Translations under genes and position numbers: made by a program
DNA from: an uncultured Carboxylicivirga sp.
Lineage (GTDB): Bacteria > Bacteroidota > Bacteroidia > Bacteroidales > Marinilabiliaceae
DNA length: 64,000 nucleotides
Direction of reading: 5' to 3'
NCBI GenBank assembly: GCA_947503525.1
Contig: CANNEA010000005.1
Span: forward strand, 186,001 to 250,000
The notes under the pieces: model-generated
The model's input: only the letters and a program-made list of their open reading frames with translations
What the model was told of the DNA's origin: nothing
The model's database searches: none
Shown here: positions 43,475 through 53,285 of the stretch, piece by piece
Layout of the letters: every line of letters starts with the position of its first letter
Numbering within the stretch: position 1 is the stretch's first letter

Positions 43475-44062
43475 TTAAAAAGGAAACTTTTTTAAAAATT
43501 CTTCCAAGCTTATCACTTTAGCATAGCTTTTTAAGGTAGCTAAAGTAGATGCGTGTACTAATTTTGCTGGTATCTTTTCATCTGCAAATTCAAGATCACG
43601 CGTGGCACAAGCATCTCCAATTACGGCGACTTTATAACCTAAATCATAGGCGCCTCGCGTGGCTCCTTCAACACACATATGTGTTTGCATTCCAACAATG
43701 ACAACATTGCTCACTCCTATCTTCTTAAGATATTCATTCAAATCTGTACCATTAAAGGAATTTACTTCCGATTTAGTAATAATCATTTCACCTTCCTCAG
43801 GAGCTACTAATTTATTGATATCTCCACCTGGTCCAAATTGATGCTTAATATGAATAACCGGAGCCTTCTTGTCTCGAAAAAATTTCAAGGCTTCATTAGC
43901 CTTCTTAGCAGCTAAATCAGGCTCTACCAATTCTACCTTACCACCAGGAAAATAAAAATCCTGAATATCGATTAACAGTAATGCTGTTTTTGAAGTATCA
44001 GATTGAGCAGTAACCAGAAATGAACTAAAGATTAAAAAAATTGAAATAAAGGATTTAAACAT
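43475..44062 (-). CDS. Exported cysteine hydrolase of the isochorismatase-like family
   Basis: A 195-residue protein from the ATG at 44062 (a TTG frame at 44098 is unlikely). It starts with a signal peptide (MFKSFISIFLIFSSFLVTAQ). The cysteine-hydrolase pattern is TALLLIDIQDFYFPGG for the Asp, a Lys in the VIHIKHQFGPG region, and GMQTHMCVEGATRGAYDLGY with the nucleophile Cys near residue 140. Family members hydrolyse amides such as nicotinamide or N-carbamoyl compounds. Export is unusual, since most are cytosolic. It lies after the C1 peptidase gene on the same strand, with a terminator between. Confidence 0.88.
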   Translation of the reverse strand: MFKSFISIFLIFSSFLVTAQSDTSKTALLLIDIQDFYFPGGKVELVEPDLAAKKANEALKFFRDKKAPVIHIKHQFGPGGDINKLVAPEEGEMIITKSEVNSFNGTDLNEYLKKIGVSNVVIVGMQTHMCVEGATRGAYDLGYKVAVIGDACATRDLEFADEKIPAKLVHASTLATLKSYAKVISLEEFLKKFPF

Positions 44063-44084
44063 GTTTTTTATTTGTAAGATAACA

Positions 44085-44110
44085 AAAAAGGCATCCAAAC
44101 GGATGCCTTT
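44085..44110 (-). terminator. Terminator of the C1 peptidase gene
   Basis: AAAGGCATCC (44087-44096) pairs perfectly with GGATGCCTTT (44101-44110) around a 4-nt loop, followed by a T run in the minus direction. It lies 22 bp past the stop. Confidence 0.9.
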
Positions 44111-44132
44111 AAAATAAAATATCTTGTGAAAC

Positions 44133-45317
44133 TTATTTCAAACCCAATTTCTTTTTAATGTCTTTCGTTAAAGCATCTTTGTGAATCATGATAGACATTG
44201 TCTTATATTTCACAAATGCTTCTGAAGCGTAAAAATATCCATCGTATTTATTACCAGTATTCCAGGAATTTTTCACCTTGTAATACTTGTTTCCCTTCTG
44301 ATCTTTTGAAATACCTGTAATTTGCATTCCATGATCATCAGTTGTTTGATAATTATCATAGGCTTCCTGACGTAATTCAGGCGTAATATTTTTCTCTGTT
44401 ACAGGCCCTTCAAAACTATAAAGACTCTTATTTCTTTCTGCCGGAGTCATAGCTTCCCATTTCGACTGTTCTGAGTCAGCCATTTCTTTAACATTACTTT
44501 CAGGAACTATGGCAACACCATTACGATAAGAAAAACCTTTTTCGCTTACATCAGCAGCCCAACCTACGGTGTAACCATTCTCAATTGAATTATCGAAAAT
44601 GCTCATCAAATCCTCAAGGCTAACATTGTAAACTTCTCCCCATAACCAGTTATCCGGCACTTCAATAATAAAAGTTGAATTAACAGGATGATGTGTATAA
44701 GAAGTAACCTGAATATAGTCTTCAGGATTAATTCCAACTTGCTCAGTCATGTATGTCTGTGGAGTGTAGCTCTTACCTTCTACCTCAAAAGACTCAGGTA
44801 TTTCTCCCAGATAGGCATCTAAAATACCGTTAAATCCAGTTTTCCATGCAGGAGACAGTTTCTTATTTTTATTCTTGATTACACCATCAACATATGCTTT
44901 AAGAACGGCATCCATTTCTCCATGTACATGACTCTCTTCACCATAATTTAAACCTGTGTAAACCTCTTCCGGAACCATACCGTATTTACCCATTACATAC
45001 AAGGCATCATGAAATGCTCCACCTGGTCCGAAATTTAATGAACCGTGCAAGCGCACATATTTCTCAGCTTTATCGGCATAACAATGGCGAACCACAAACA
45101 TTTCTGATAAATCGGCAGGATTCTTTCCCAAACGAATCATTTCTGATTCGAAAAAACCTAAAGCAGAGAAACTCCAACATGTTCCTGACCTATGCTGATC
45201 TTTAACACATGTAGCTTCCAAATCATATACCGATTCAAATTGATAACCCTCAGTTTTATCCTGTGCAATCATTGCAACAGAAAATAAAACTGCAACTAAT
45301 GTCATTATTTTTCTCAT
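44133..45317 (-). CDS. Exported C1-family cysteine peptidase (bleomycin hydrolase/PepC-like)
   Basis: A 394-residue protein with a short signal peptide (MRKIMTLVAVLFSVAMIAQ). The active-site Cys is in KDQHRSGTCWSFSALGFFE near residue 47. The active-site His is in TTDDHGMQITGISKD near residue 334, and the Asn in YYKVKNSWNTGN near residue 356. This is the PepC/bleomycin hydrolase branch: the insert between Cys and His is long, and MFVVRHCYADKAEKYVRLHG matches that family. PepC enzymes are normally cytosolic hexamers, so export implies a periplasmic aminopeptidase. It is monocistronic. Confidence 0.9.
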   Translation of the reverse strand: MRKIMTLVAVLFSVAMIAQDKTEGYQFESVYDLEATCVKDQHRSGTCWSFSALGFFESEMIRLGKNPADLSEMFVVRHCYADKAEKYVRLHGSLNFGPGGAFHDALYVMGKYGMVPEEVYTGLNYGEESHVHGEMDAVLKAYVDGVIKNKNKKLSPAWKTGFNGILDAYLGEIPESFEVEGKSYTPQTYMTEQVGINPEDYIQVTSYTHHPVNSTFIIEVPDNWLWGEVYNVSLEDLMSIFDNSIENGYTVGWAADVSEKGFSYRNGVAIVPESNVKEMADSEQSKWEAMTPAERNKSLYSFEGPVTEKNITPELRQEAYDNYQTTDDHGMQITGISKDQKGNKYYKVKNSWNTGNKYDGYFYASEAFVKYKTMSIMIHKDALTKDIKKKLGLK

Positions 45318-45458
45318 TTTTTGTTGATTTTATATATCCAATTCTATGTGTACACTCTACAATCAAAACAGTTTCATTGTCTGATTTGAAAACAAACAAA
45401 TTAATAGAATGAGATTAACTTCTCATATGATATAGTTCATGCTTTACACAATTCTGAA

Positions 45459-47210
45459 CTATTCAAATATTGAAAGTTGATTAATAAGTTCTTGTCCCTT
45501 GTCAATCATATCACCAGTCTCGTTATCCGCCATTCTATTGATGGTAAATTTCGAAAGGGTACTATTTAGCAGTTTGATTTTTTCAGAATCAAGAGATGCT
45601 TTAAGCATAGATATTTTCTCGTAATCCTGTATACCCTCTTTAAGTCTTTCGAAGCGAATTGAACTTCTGCAACCTGGGTAAATCAGATTACCTGAACCTG
45701 CTGGCCCTGTTGATATTCGGCTATCTAATAATGGCTCAACTGTCCATTTATTGTACCCGTCATAATATATACCATCCAGGTTTTGAGCTGATGCGAACCA
45801 TCCCAACCAACATGCATCCGAAGGCGAAGAGAATGTAAATAATCCAGGTCGCTCTAATTCGCACCCTACAAACAAGCTTGCCTCCGTATCTTTGCCTCTT
45901 TTTAATTCAATCATTGATTCCGCACTAATATATGAAGCTGAAAGTCCAAGATGCTGCACGTTGTCCAGTATATTGGGACGATACTTTTGGGTGATGAGGG
46001 TTATTTTTAGTTCAGGAATATAAGATTGCATCTCATTTATGAATTCCGAAAGATAAACCTGATCTTTATCCTTAATCACAACCCGTGTTTTGGCAAGCCA
46101 CCCTTTTTCAGATAAAAAGGTTTTTAAAGCGTCAAGGTATGCATGAATTGCTGCGCTACGCTCAGTAGTTGCACTTTCTAAGGACAAAACATTTGTTTCA
46201 TTTGTCTTAGTATCAAGATAAAGAACCTGTTTGTTTTCAGGTAAAATGGAGTACAAATTAATTTGTAAAACAATACCTTGACTGTACATAAATTTAACCC
46301 ATTGCTCAAGAATATCGAAATTAAAACTCCATCTACCGTTTTCTTTGTACCACTTAACCATCGATGTGGGGACATCAAAAGTCCATTCATCTTCAATACC
46401 CTGATGAAGCGAACAGCTAATACTTTTTTGTCCGGCATTAGCCAACATTTGCATGTAGGGCTTCATTATTTCGAAATGCTTATCACACCAAGGCTTTACA
46501 TCGTGCCACAATGCAATAGACAAAGGATCTTGTTTCATATTTAAATGAAAACTTCTCTCATCAATATTTGTTAATTCGCGATCCACTACATCTATCGTGA
46601 ACCTTAATTCCTGAGGTGAATTTTTCTTAGAATAAATAATTAAAGAAGAAGAATAAGTACCAGGTTTAGTGGATGAAGGAATATTAAGAGTTAACCAAAT
46701 TGGTCTCACGGTTTGAGCATCCATATCCAAAGAGGGCAATTCATCCAGGGGATCAGCAACTAATTGAATAGTTGAACTTGACTTTTCTCTAGCTCCACAA
46801 CCGTTTCCATATTCATCGGAAAGCACATATCTTACAAATCGCGCTTTGAAATTTTCTAAATCAATGGTATCATTATTTCTATTAACAAACGGTTTCCAAA
46901 CACATTCAACTTGTTTTATATCGTTAACTGCCCATAATACAGCCTGAGCATTAAGGCATTCTCCTTTCCAGGCTATAAATCGTTTATCCTTAGTAACAAT
47001 TTCCATTGGCACCGTATGCTTGGCATAGCGAATGTTTTTTGAAGCAAACGAAGCATGAAGTCCTTTCCCCGTTTTTGCCCATAGAGGGTCAACAGCATAC
47101 GTTTCAACAATTGGTTCGGAATAAGTTTGAACCTCCAGATCAGGACGTTGATTGTAACACGAAGGGAGTAGTAAAAGAAGAATAAATACGGATAATATAA
47201 TTTGTCTCAT
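45459..47210 (-). CDS. Lipoprotein with a GH123/DUF4091-type glycoside hydrolase domain
   Basis: A 583-residue protein with lipobox LLLLPSC (Cys ~18). A beta-sandwich region comes first (~40-210), with WLTLNIPSSTKPGTYSSSLI typical of DUF4091 proteins. The catalytic TIM-barrel part follows. Its C-terminal landmark reads GSGNLIYPGCRSSIRFERLK then EGIQDYEKISML, the usual DUF4091 end. GH123 enzymes remove beta-linked GalNAc by substrate-assisted catalysis; substrate here is not shown. It is anchored to the envelope, perhaps on the surface for host or algal glycans. No SusC/SusD pair is near, so it is not in a typical PUL. Confidence 0.8.
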   Translation of the reverse strand: MRQIILSVFILLLLLPSCYNQRPDLEVQTYSEPIVETYAVDPLWAKTGKGLHASFASKNIRYAKHTVPMEIVTKDKRFIAWKGECLNAQAVLWAVNDIKQVECVWKPFVNRNNDTIDLENFKARFVRYVLSDEYGNGCGAREKSSSTIQLVADPLDELPSLDMDAQTVRPIWLTLNIPSSTKPGTYSSSLIIYSKKNSPQELRFTIDVVDRELTNIDERSFHLNMKQDPLSIALWHDVKPWCDKHFEIMKPYMQMLANAGQKSISCSLHQGIEDEWTFDVPTSMVKWYKENGRWSFNFDILEQWVKFMYSQGIVLQINLYSILPENKQVLYLDTKTNETNVLSLESATTERSAAIHAYLDALKTFLSEKGWLAKTRVVIKDKDQVYLSEFINEMQSYIPELKITLITQKYRPNILDNVQHLGLSASYISAESMIELKRGKDTEASLFVGCELERPGLFTFSSPSDACWLGWFASAQNLDGIYYDGYNKWTVEPLLDSRISTGPAGSGNLIYPGCRSSIRFERLKEGIQDYEKISMLKASLDSEKIKLLNSTLSKFTINRMADNETGDMIDKGQELINQLSIFE

Positions 47211-47262
47211 TGTGCAGGTTTATTCAATCAATATCGCAAATATACTATTTTGGCATTCACAT

Positions 47263-48357
47263 TTAAACTGTTTTATTTTCTCTTAGAATCAAGTCACGAA
47301 CAATATTCCGTTTAACCTTACCACTTTCAGTTCTTGGAAAACAGTTTAAGTAAAAAGCTTTTTTAGGTATTTGGTATTTTTTCAGATTTTTAAAATCGCA
47401 TTCATTAATTGAAATTTTCGATGAGTTCTCAAAAACTATAACAAGCATTTGCCCCCACTTTTTATCCGGAACGCTTGAAATAACAAAGGGATCTTTCATT
47501 TGTTCTTCAAGGATTCGCTCCACTTCCTCAGGAAAAACTTTAATACCTCCAGTATTTATCACATTATCGTATCGGCCTTTGAATATGAATTTATTGTCGG
47601 ACACCAATTCAACAATATCATTTGTTTGAATTTTCTCTTGATTAATGTCTGATTTTTCGACATACAAACATGACCTGTTATCAATTCCAATTTTCACATC
47701 TTTCAACAACTCAAAAACTTGTTTCGTTTCAGATGATATTCGACCTAAAGCAATATGAGAAACGGTTTCAGTCATCCCATACGTCTCCCAGGCATTACTT
47801 CCCAGATTGCTTAATTTATTGTGCATTTCCTTACCGACAGCAGCTCCACCGATGATTAGCTTGTCAATTAAATTAAACTTATCCTTCGATTCTTTAATGG
47901 ATGACCAAACCTGAGTTGGTACAAGTGCAGTAAATTTTATTTCTTCATTTAAGTGCTGCAAAGGATTGGAATCAATACCAAAACATAGCAAATTAAGTTG
48001 CCCCACCATTGCACGCACAATCATCATTTTACCTGCAATATAATTGGCAGATAGGGCAAGCAGAGCTTTATCGTTTTTTTGAAGATTAAAAAATGAAAGC
48101 GTTCGACTGGCTGAGGCAATCATTGCATCTTTCGCAACCAAAATGCGTTTTGGCTGCCCAGTGCTGCCTGATGTTAATAATTCTATATTATTGGAATCAT
48201 CAAACCATTCTCTTAAAAAAACACCAATAGCTCTCTCCCATTCAAACTCACTATTTTCAACCCTCTTACATAGATCATGTAGTTCATCCAGTCCAATAAA
48301 TTTCTGATTATTGTAGGTAAGAGTAGTGTATGATTTATAGCTCTTTGATGATTCCAT
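47263..48357 (-). CDS. menE: o-Succinylbenzoate--CoA ligase
   Basis: A 364-residue, short AMP-forming ligase. The P-loop-like motif is ELLTSGSTGQPKRILVAKD (~58-76), and the adenylate motif AWETYGMTETVSHIALGR follows near residue 190. FKGRYDNVINTGGIKVFPEE and the Lys in ESGKVKRN near the C-terminus fit. It makes OSB-CoA for menaquinone synthesis. It overlaps menC by one base (ATG shares the stop). Confidence 0.92.
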   Translation of the reverse strand: MESSKSYKSYTTLTYNNQKFIGLDELHDLCKRVENSEFEWERAIGVFLREWFDDSNNIELLTSGSTGQPKRILVAKDAMIASASRTLSFFNLQKNDKALLALSANYIAGKMMIVRAMVGQLNLLCFGIDSNPLQHLNEEIKFTALVPTQVWSSIKESKDKFNLIDKLIIGGAAVGKEMHNKLSNLGSNAWETYGMTETVSHIALGRISSETKQVFELLKDVKIGIDNRSCLYVEKSDINQEKIQTNDIVELVSDNKFIFKGRYDNVINTGGIKVFPEEVERILEEQMKDPFVISSVPDKKWGQMLVIVFENSSKISINECDFKNLKKYQIPKKAFYLNCFPRTESGKVKRNIVRDLILRENKTV

Positions 48358-49409
48358 TACTCATTGATATTAAATGGGTTCTCCCACTCTAAGTGTGGAT
48401 CATAAAACAACTGATCACCTTTGAGATACAGAGGCGAATTAACATTATTGCTAAACACCTGTCCGGTTCCTAAACCTTGGGGTAAAGATGATTGTAATCC
48501 ATATGTCCACTGAGCAATGGCATTTAAACCAATATTTCCTTCAAGAGCCGATGTTATCCACCAATCAATTTGCCGTTCTTTGGCCAAAGAGATCCAATCT
48601 TCAGAGGATTTAAAGCCTCCCGTTAAACTTGGTTTAAGAATAATATATTGCGGCAGAATTGTGCTTAGCATCTCAGCTCGCTTTCTTGAGCCATTGATAC
48701 CAATTAGTTCTTCGTCTAAAGCAATTGGTAAAGGTGTTTTTTCACAAAGATCGGCCATATCCCTCCATTGCCCTGCCTTAATCGGTTGTTCAATACTATG
48801 TAAATCATACTTTGATAACAGATCCAACTTATTTAGTGCTTCCTCAGTTTCGAAAGCTCCATTCGCATCAACTCGTAATTCCAATTCATCTTTCGAGAAT
48901 CGCTGTCTTATATTTTTCAGAACACTTAGCTCATCGTCAAAACCAATTGATCCGATTTTCATCTTCAAACAGGTAAAACCTTGGTTCAGTTTCGACTCTA
49001 TCTGCTTATTCATAAAGTCTAAATCACCCATCCAAATTAATCCATTAATTGAAATACTGTCCATACCCTGTGTAAAATCTGATGGAAATAAAATATGACT
49101 CGCCGAATTTATCATGTCTTTTAAAGCCATTTCAATTCCAAATCGAACTGCGGGTTGTCTCTCAAAACGTGAATGGTAATCTTTTACAACATTATCAATA
49201 TTTGAACATACATCATTTAAGGTCAAATCCATCTTATCCACATCGTCCAGACTTAAGTTAGGGATAATCGAGATTTCACCTATTCCAATATTTCCCTGAA
49301 CATTCTCAATTCGGAGATACCAGGAAGGTTTTTCAGTTAAAACTCCTCTGGAAGTACCTCCAGGAATATTGAATATTAGATTGTGTTTTTTAAAAGTCGC
49401 TTTAAGCAT
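48357..49409 (-). CDS. menC: o-Succinylbenzoate synthase
   Basis: A 350-residue enolase-superfamily enzyme. The catalytic pair is visible as FTCLKMKIGSIG (Lys near residue 150). Metal ligands are in ELRVDANGAF, LHSIEQPIKAG and IALDEELIG, with the second Lys in YIILKPSLTGGF near residue 260. It dehydrates SHCHC to o-succinylbenzoate. It lies between menA and menE in one tight operon: it overlaps menA by 8 bp and menE by 1 bp. Confidence 0.95.
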   Translation of the reverse strand: MLKATFKKHNLIFNIPGGTSRGVLTEKPSWYLRIENVQGNIGIGEISIIPNLSLDDVDKMDLTLNDVCSNIDNVVKDYHSRFERQPAVRFGIEMALKDMINSASHILFPSDFTQGMDSISINGLIWMGDLDFMNKQIESKLNQGFTCLKMKIGSIGFDDELSVLKNIRQRFSKDELELRVDANGAFETEEALNKLDLLSKYDLHSIEQPIKAGQWRDMADLCEKTPLPIALDEELIGINGSRKRAEMLSTILPQYIILKPSLTGGFKSSEDWISLAKERQIDWWITSALEGNIGLNAIAQWTYGLQSSLPQGLGTGQVFSNNVNSPLYLKGDQLFYDPHLEWENPFNINE

Positions 49410-50322
49410 AATGACCGATTAGTAAACCTGCCCCGTATAATACAACAAGTATTAAGTTTGATAAAGCGAGCTTTTTAAGTTGAGGATCAAAATCCTTTGA
49501 ATCATTCGCTTTCGCTATTGCATTCAAATGTTTGAATAGAATAGGAAGAATTGCCAGAAAGACCAACCTTGACCACTGACCTTCAGAAACTACAACATAA
49601 ACCACCAAAGAAAGAATCGCTAATATAATGAGACTAAAATGATAGACTTTGGCCTTTTCTAATCCTAACTTAACAACCAATGTTTCTTTACCCGCTTCTT
49701 TATCGCTAATAATATCTCGCATGTTATTAACATTTAAAACTCCTGCACTTATATAACCGATACTTAAAGAAGGTAATAAAATCAAGTAGGTCCATTCCCC
49801 ACCATATAACAAGTAGGCTCCACTAACTCCTGCCAAACCAAAAAATAAAAGAACATATAAATCACCCAAGCCTTTATAGCCATAAGGATTACGCCCCATA
49901 GTATATCTTAAAGCAGCTACTATAGCTCCAATGCCTAACAATAAGAAAAGAACAAACTTAAGTGTCAAGAATGAACCAAAAGCCAAATAGATAAGCGCTA
50001 TACCTGAAACAAGGGATAAGGCAATAAAAATAAATATAGCCATCTTCATTTGTTTTAGACTAATTGCCCCACTTTGAACCATTCTTTGTGGACCTTGCCG
50101 TCCATCATGATCAGCACCATTAACGGTATCACCATAATCATTAGCCAGATTAGAAAGAATCTGTAAAAACAAGGTAGTTAAAATAGCCAGTGAAAATATC
50201 TCCCACTTAAAACTTCCTTGTTCCACAGCAAGAAAACTACCCATCAGAATTGAAGAAAATGCCAGAGGCAAGGTTCTAAGTCGAAAAGCCGTAAGCCAGA
50301 CTTTTATTTTAGACATAAACAT
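49402..50322 (-). CDS. menA: 1,4-dihydroxy-2-naphthoate prenyltransferase
   Basis: A 306-residue UbiA-family membrane enzyme with about eight helices. The prenyl-diphosphate motif NLANDYGDTVNGADHDGRQG is around residues 62-81. The second motif is NMRDIISDKEAGKETLVVKL near residue 201. It attaches the prenyl chain to DHNA, yielding demethylmenaquinone. Two start ATGs exist (50322 and 50316). First gene of menA-menC-menE; menD, menB, menH and menF are not in the window. Confidence 0.95.
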   Translation of the reverse strand: MFMSKIKVWLTAFRLRTLPLAFSSILMGSFLAVEQGSFKWEIFSLAILTTLFLQILSNLANDYGDTVNGADHDGRQGPQRMVQSGAISLKQMKMAIFIFIALSLVSGIALIYLAFGSFLTLKFVLFLLLGIGAIVAALRYTMGRNPYGYKGLGDLYVLLFFGLAGVSGAYLLYGGEWTYLILLPSLSIGYISAGVLNVNNMRDIISDKEAGKETLVVKLGLEKAKVYHFSLIILAILSLVVYVVVSEGQWSRLVFLAILPILFKHLNAIAKANDSKDFDPQLKKLALSNLILVVLYGAGLLIGHYA

Positions 50323-50416
50323 TCATTTTGAACAAAAATACATATTTGTCTTAATTTTTAATCAACACACATGAATAAGCACCCAATTGCTTAGCCGAAA
50401 AAGCTGAATTAATTAA

Positions 50417-50424
50417 TATATTTG
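50417..50424 (+). promoter_or_regulatory. -7 promoter element (TATATTTG) before murB
   Basis: TATATTTG fits TAnnTTTG. It lies 18 bp before the murB ATG, giving a leader of only about 12 nt. A -33 element is not clear. Confidence 0.45.
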
Positions 50425-50442
50425 TTGCCCAAATCATACTAC

Positions 50443-51453
50443 ATGCATATCACTAAGCAAGCTGCTTTAAAGACTTACAATACATTTGGACTGGATATTA
50501 AGGCATCCGAGTTATCAATATGTTCCGATGTAGAAAGTTTAGTTAGTACCATTGATCATTTAATTTATAATCCTCAACCACATTTAGTACTGGGCGGTGG
50601 AAGTAATCTATTATTTTCGTCTGATTATGAAGGTTTAATCATTCATCCTACCATAGGAGGAATTGAGGTGATTAATGAAGATGCGCAAAATGTTTGGATT
50701 GAAGTTGGAGCAGGTGTTGAATGGGACCAGCTGGTTGAGCACTGTGTGAATAATAATTGGTTTGGCATTGAAAACCTGTCATACATTCCAGGGAATGTTG
50801 GCGCATCACCTGTTCAGAATATTGGTGCTTACGGTGTAGAAGTTAAGGATTGCATTGAAAGTGTTAAAGGTATATATTTAAGCGATTCCAAACCCTTTTC
50901 TTTAAATAATTCAGATTGTCATTTTGAATATAGAAATAGCATCTTCAAGAAAGAACTAAAGAATAAAACGGTAATTGTATCTGTTGTATTTAAATTACAG
51001 AAGAGTGGTGAATTAAATCTTTCGTATGGCCCGGTAAAAGCTGAGTTTGATAAGAAAAATGACGCAAGTATTATGGCTTTGCGAAATACCATTATCGAAA
51101 TTCGAAAAAGTAAACTTCCGGAACCTGAAGAATATGGTAATGCTGGATCATTCTTTAAAAATCCAATTATTGACAAGGCTACCTTTGATGCTTTAATTGA
51201 TAAAAATCCCTCTATTCCAAGCTATAAACTAAATTCTGATTCGTTCAAGATTCCTGCAGGCTGGTTGATTGATCAAGCTGGTTGGAAAGGCAAATCCATT
51301 GGTGGTGCTGCTGTACATAAGGATCAAGCGCTTGTACTAATAAATAAAGGCAATGCTTTGCCTTCTGATATTATTCAATTATCAAACAACATTATTGAAA
51401 ATATTGGAGAGAAGTATAATATTAAGCTCGAACCTGAAGTTAATATCATATAA
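50443..51453 (+). CDS. murB: UDP-N-acetylenolpyruvoylglucosamine reductase
   Basis: A 336-residue FAD enzyme finishing UDP-MurNAc from UDP-GlcNAc enolpyruvate. The FAD-binding part shows LVLGGGSNLLFSSDYEGLII near residue 48 and GIENLSYIPGNVGASPVQNI near residue 107. EYRNSIFK and LPEPEEYGNAGSFFKNPI fit the rest of the family. GWLIDQAGWKGKSIGGAAVH near residue 280 is the final signature, and EPEVNII ends with the last conserved Glu. I use the ATG at 50443; the longer frame starts at a TTG. Confidence 0.97.
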   Translation: MHITKQAALKTYNTFGLDIKASELSICSDVESLVSTIDHLIYNPQPHLVLGGGSNLLFSSDYEGLIIHPTIGGIEVINEDAQNVWIEVGAGVEWDQLVEHCVNNNWFGIENLSYIPGNVGASPVQNIGAYGVEVKDCIESVKGIYLSDSKPFSLNNSDCHFEYRNSIFKKELKNKTVIVSVVFKLQKSGELNLSYGPVKAEFDKKNDASIMALRNTIIEIRKSKLPEPEEYGNAGSFFKNPIIDKATFDALIDKNPSIPSYKLNSDSFKIPAGWLIDQAGWKGKSIGGAAVHKDQALVLINKGNALPSDIIQLSNNIIENIGEKYNIKLEPEVNII

Positions 51454-51539
51454 ATAGAATACAATCATCATTTCATAGCCTTTAGAGATTGTCATTAGCA
51501 AGACATTTTCATAAATTAGCCATGTAAACAAGTACTAAA

Positions 51540-52607
51540 ATGCCCATTAAGCAACGCAATAAAAGAAAAAATAGTAATAAACTATTGGTTTTACTATCCA
51601 TCGTATTACTAATGATAGTGGCTGTATCCCTAATTGGACAAAAATATTACAATTGGATACTTGACAGTAATGTTAAACTCAATAACGCACAAACCACATC
51701 TTTATATATTCCGAGTAACTCATCTTTTAATAATCTGCTCACCTCAATAAATGAACTTGGCATTCTTGAAAATGTTAAATCATTTAAGTGGGTAGCTGAA
51801 AAGAAAAAATTCTCAACTGTAAAACCCGGTCATTACCTTATAAAGGAAGGCATGTCCAATAATGATCTGGTCAATTTACTTCGTTCTGGCAATCAGACGC
51901 CCATTAAAGTAACCTTTAACAACATTAGAACAAAGGAAGAATTAAGTGGAATAATAAGCCATTATATCGAAGCGGATAGTATAAGTCTTTTGAATAGTCT
52001 GAATGACAAAAGCTTATTCAATGAGTTAAATGTGTCTTCGGAAACAATATTAACCTTGTTTCTACCTAACACCTATGAATTTTGGTGGAACACAGATGCT
52101 GAAGATTTTATCAGGCGAATGCAATCCGAATACAAAAGCTTTTGGAATGATAAAAGAGTAAAACAAGCTAAGCAAATCGGTTTAACGCCTAAAGAAGTTA
52201 GCATATTAGCTGCCATTGTTGATGAAGAAACAATTAAAGCTGATGAGAAACCAAAAGTGGCCGGATTATATTTAAATCGCCTAAAGAAAAGAATTCGACT
52301 TCAAGCTGATCCAACAGTTAAATATGCTTTGGGCGACTTTAGTATTCAACGTGTATTGAGTAAAGATTTGGAAATAGATTCACCATATAATACATATAAG
52401 TATGCCGGGCTTCCACCAGGACCGATACGCGTACCTTCTATTTCCGGAATTAATGCAGTTTTAAACAGAACCGAGCATGACTATTTATACATGTGTGCAA
52501 AAGAAGATTTTTCGGGATACCATAATTTTGCAAAAACATTACGACAACATAATCAGAATGCAGCGAAATTTCAACGGGCTTTAAATAAAAAGCGAATTTA
52601 TCGCTAA
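51540..52607 (+). CDS. mltG: Endolytic transglycosylase MltG
   Basis: A 355-residue inner-membrane protein with one N-terminal helix (~14-34) after a basic head. The LysM-like region is followed by the YceG/MltG catalytic part. Its key Glu is in SILAAIVDEETIKADEKPKV around residue 230. YLNRLKKRIRLQADPTVKYA and SPYNTYKYAGLPPGPIRVPS are further signatures. It cuts nascent glycan strands and limits peptidoglycan length. It lies 86 bp after murB in the same direction. Confidence 0.95.
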   Translation: MPIKQRNKRKNSNKLLVLLSIVLLMIVAVSLIGQKYYNWILDSNVKLNNAQTTSLYIPSNSSFNNLLTSINELGILENVKSFKWVAEKKKFSTVKPGHYLIKEGMSNNDLVNLLRSGNQTPIKVTFNNIRTKEELSGIISHYIEADSISLLNSLNDKSLFNELNVSSETILTLFLPNTYEFWWNTDAEDFIRRMQSEYKSFWNDKRVKQAKQIGLTPKEVSILAAIVDEETIKADEKPKVAGLYLNRLKKRIRLQADPTVKYALGDFSIQRVLSKDLEIDSPYNTYKYAGLPPGPIRVPSISGINAVLNRTEHDYLYMCAKEDFSGYHNFAKTLRQHNQNAAKFQRALNKKRIYR

Positions 52608-52638
52608 ATAACAGAGCATTATATAAATCGATGGCGCA

Positions 52639-53259
52639 ATGGAAAAAATATTAATTAAAAAGGTGCGCGACTATATTACTTCCTCACCTTGTAAATCATT
52701 GAACCTATTCGACATTAGTAAGAACATAGGTGAATCGTATGCCGATATTATTAAAACCTATCCTTCCCCGAATAAACTCGCCAAAGATTTATTAGAACAT
52801 GATTTAAAATCCTTAGAATCTTTATTGGCAAAGGAAGTTAATGAAGAAGATCCTGCAATTGAAAGCATTATTAATGTTAGTGTAGCTATATTTCATGAAT
52901 TCGAGATCATTTCTCCAGAAAAACTGATTTTTCTAAAACAGCTCTTTCCATCAATCTACCAAAGACATATTGAATTAAAAATTGAACTAATCAGGCAACA
53001 TTTTAATAACAATATTACAAGAGGAATTGCAAATGGTGAATATAAAAGCACGCTTAATCCAGATTCAGTCATTACTAAATATTGTGATCGAATTATTAAA
53101 ATTCATTCTACAAATTCAATTGAATCTAAAAATTATTCCTTCGGTCATATTTTTAATATTATTTTTGAGGACTATATGGAGGAAGTTGCCACAGCCGATA
53201 ACTGGAAGTATTTTCGTAGTAGAAAACAACTGGTTGAAACATTAAGCTTTGGCAAATAA
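52639..53259 (+). CDS. TetR-like protein of unknown role
   Basis: A 206-residue all-helical protein. The first ~50 residues (VRDYITSSPCKSLNLFDISK, then the next helix) look like a degenerate TetR DNA-binding domain. The rest is a helical bundle in the TetR C-terminal style. Basic residues that would define a recognition helix are weak. It is 31 bp after mltG and 26 bp before the SPOR lipoprotein gene, so it is part of that run of cell-envelope genes. Its target is unknown. Confidence 0.55.
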   Translation: MEKILIKKVRDYITSSPCKSLNLFDISKNIGESYADIIKTYPSPNKLAKDLLEHDLKSLESLLAKEVNEEDPAIESIINVSVAIFHEFEIISPEKLIFLKQLFPSIYQRHIELKIELIRQHFNNNITRGIANGEYKSTLNPDSVITKYCDRIIKIHSTNSIESKNYSFGHIFNIIFEDYMEEVATADNWKYFRSRKQLVETLSFGK

Positions 53260-53285
53260 TTTTATCATTAACTAAAATATTTAAA

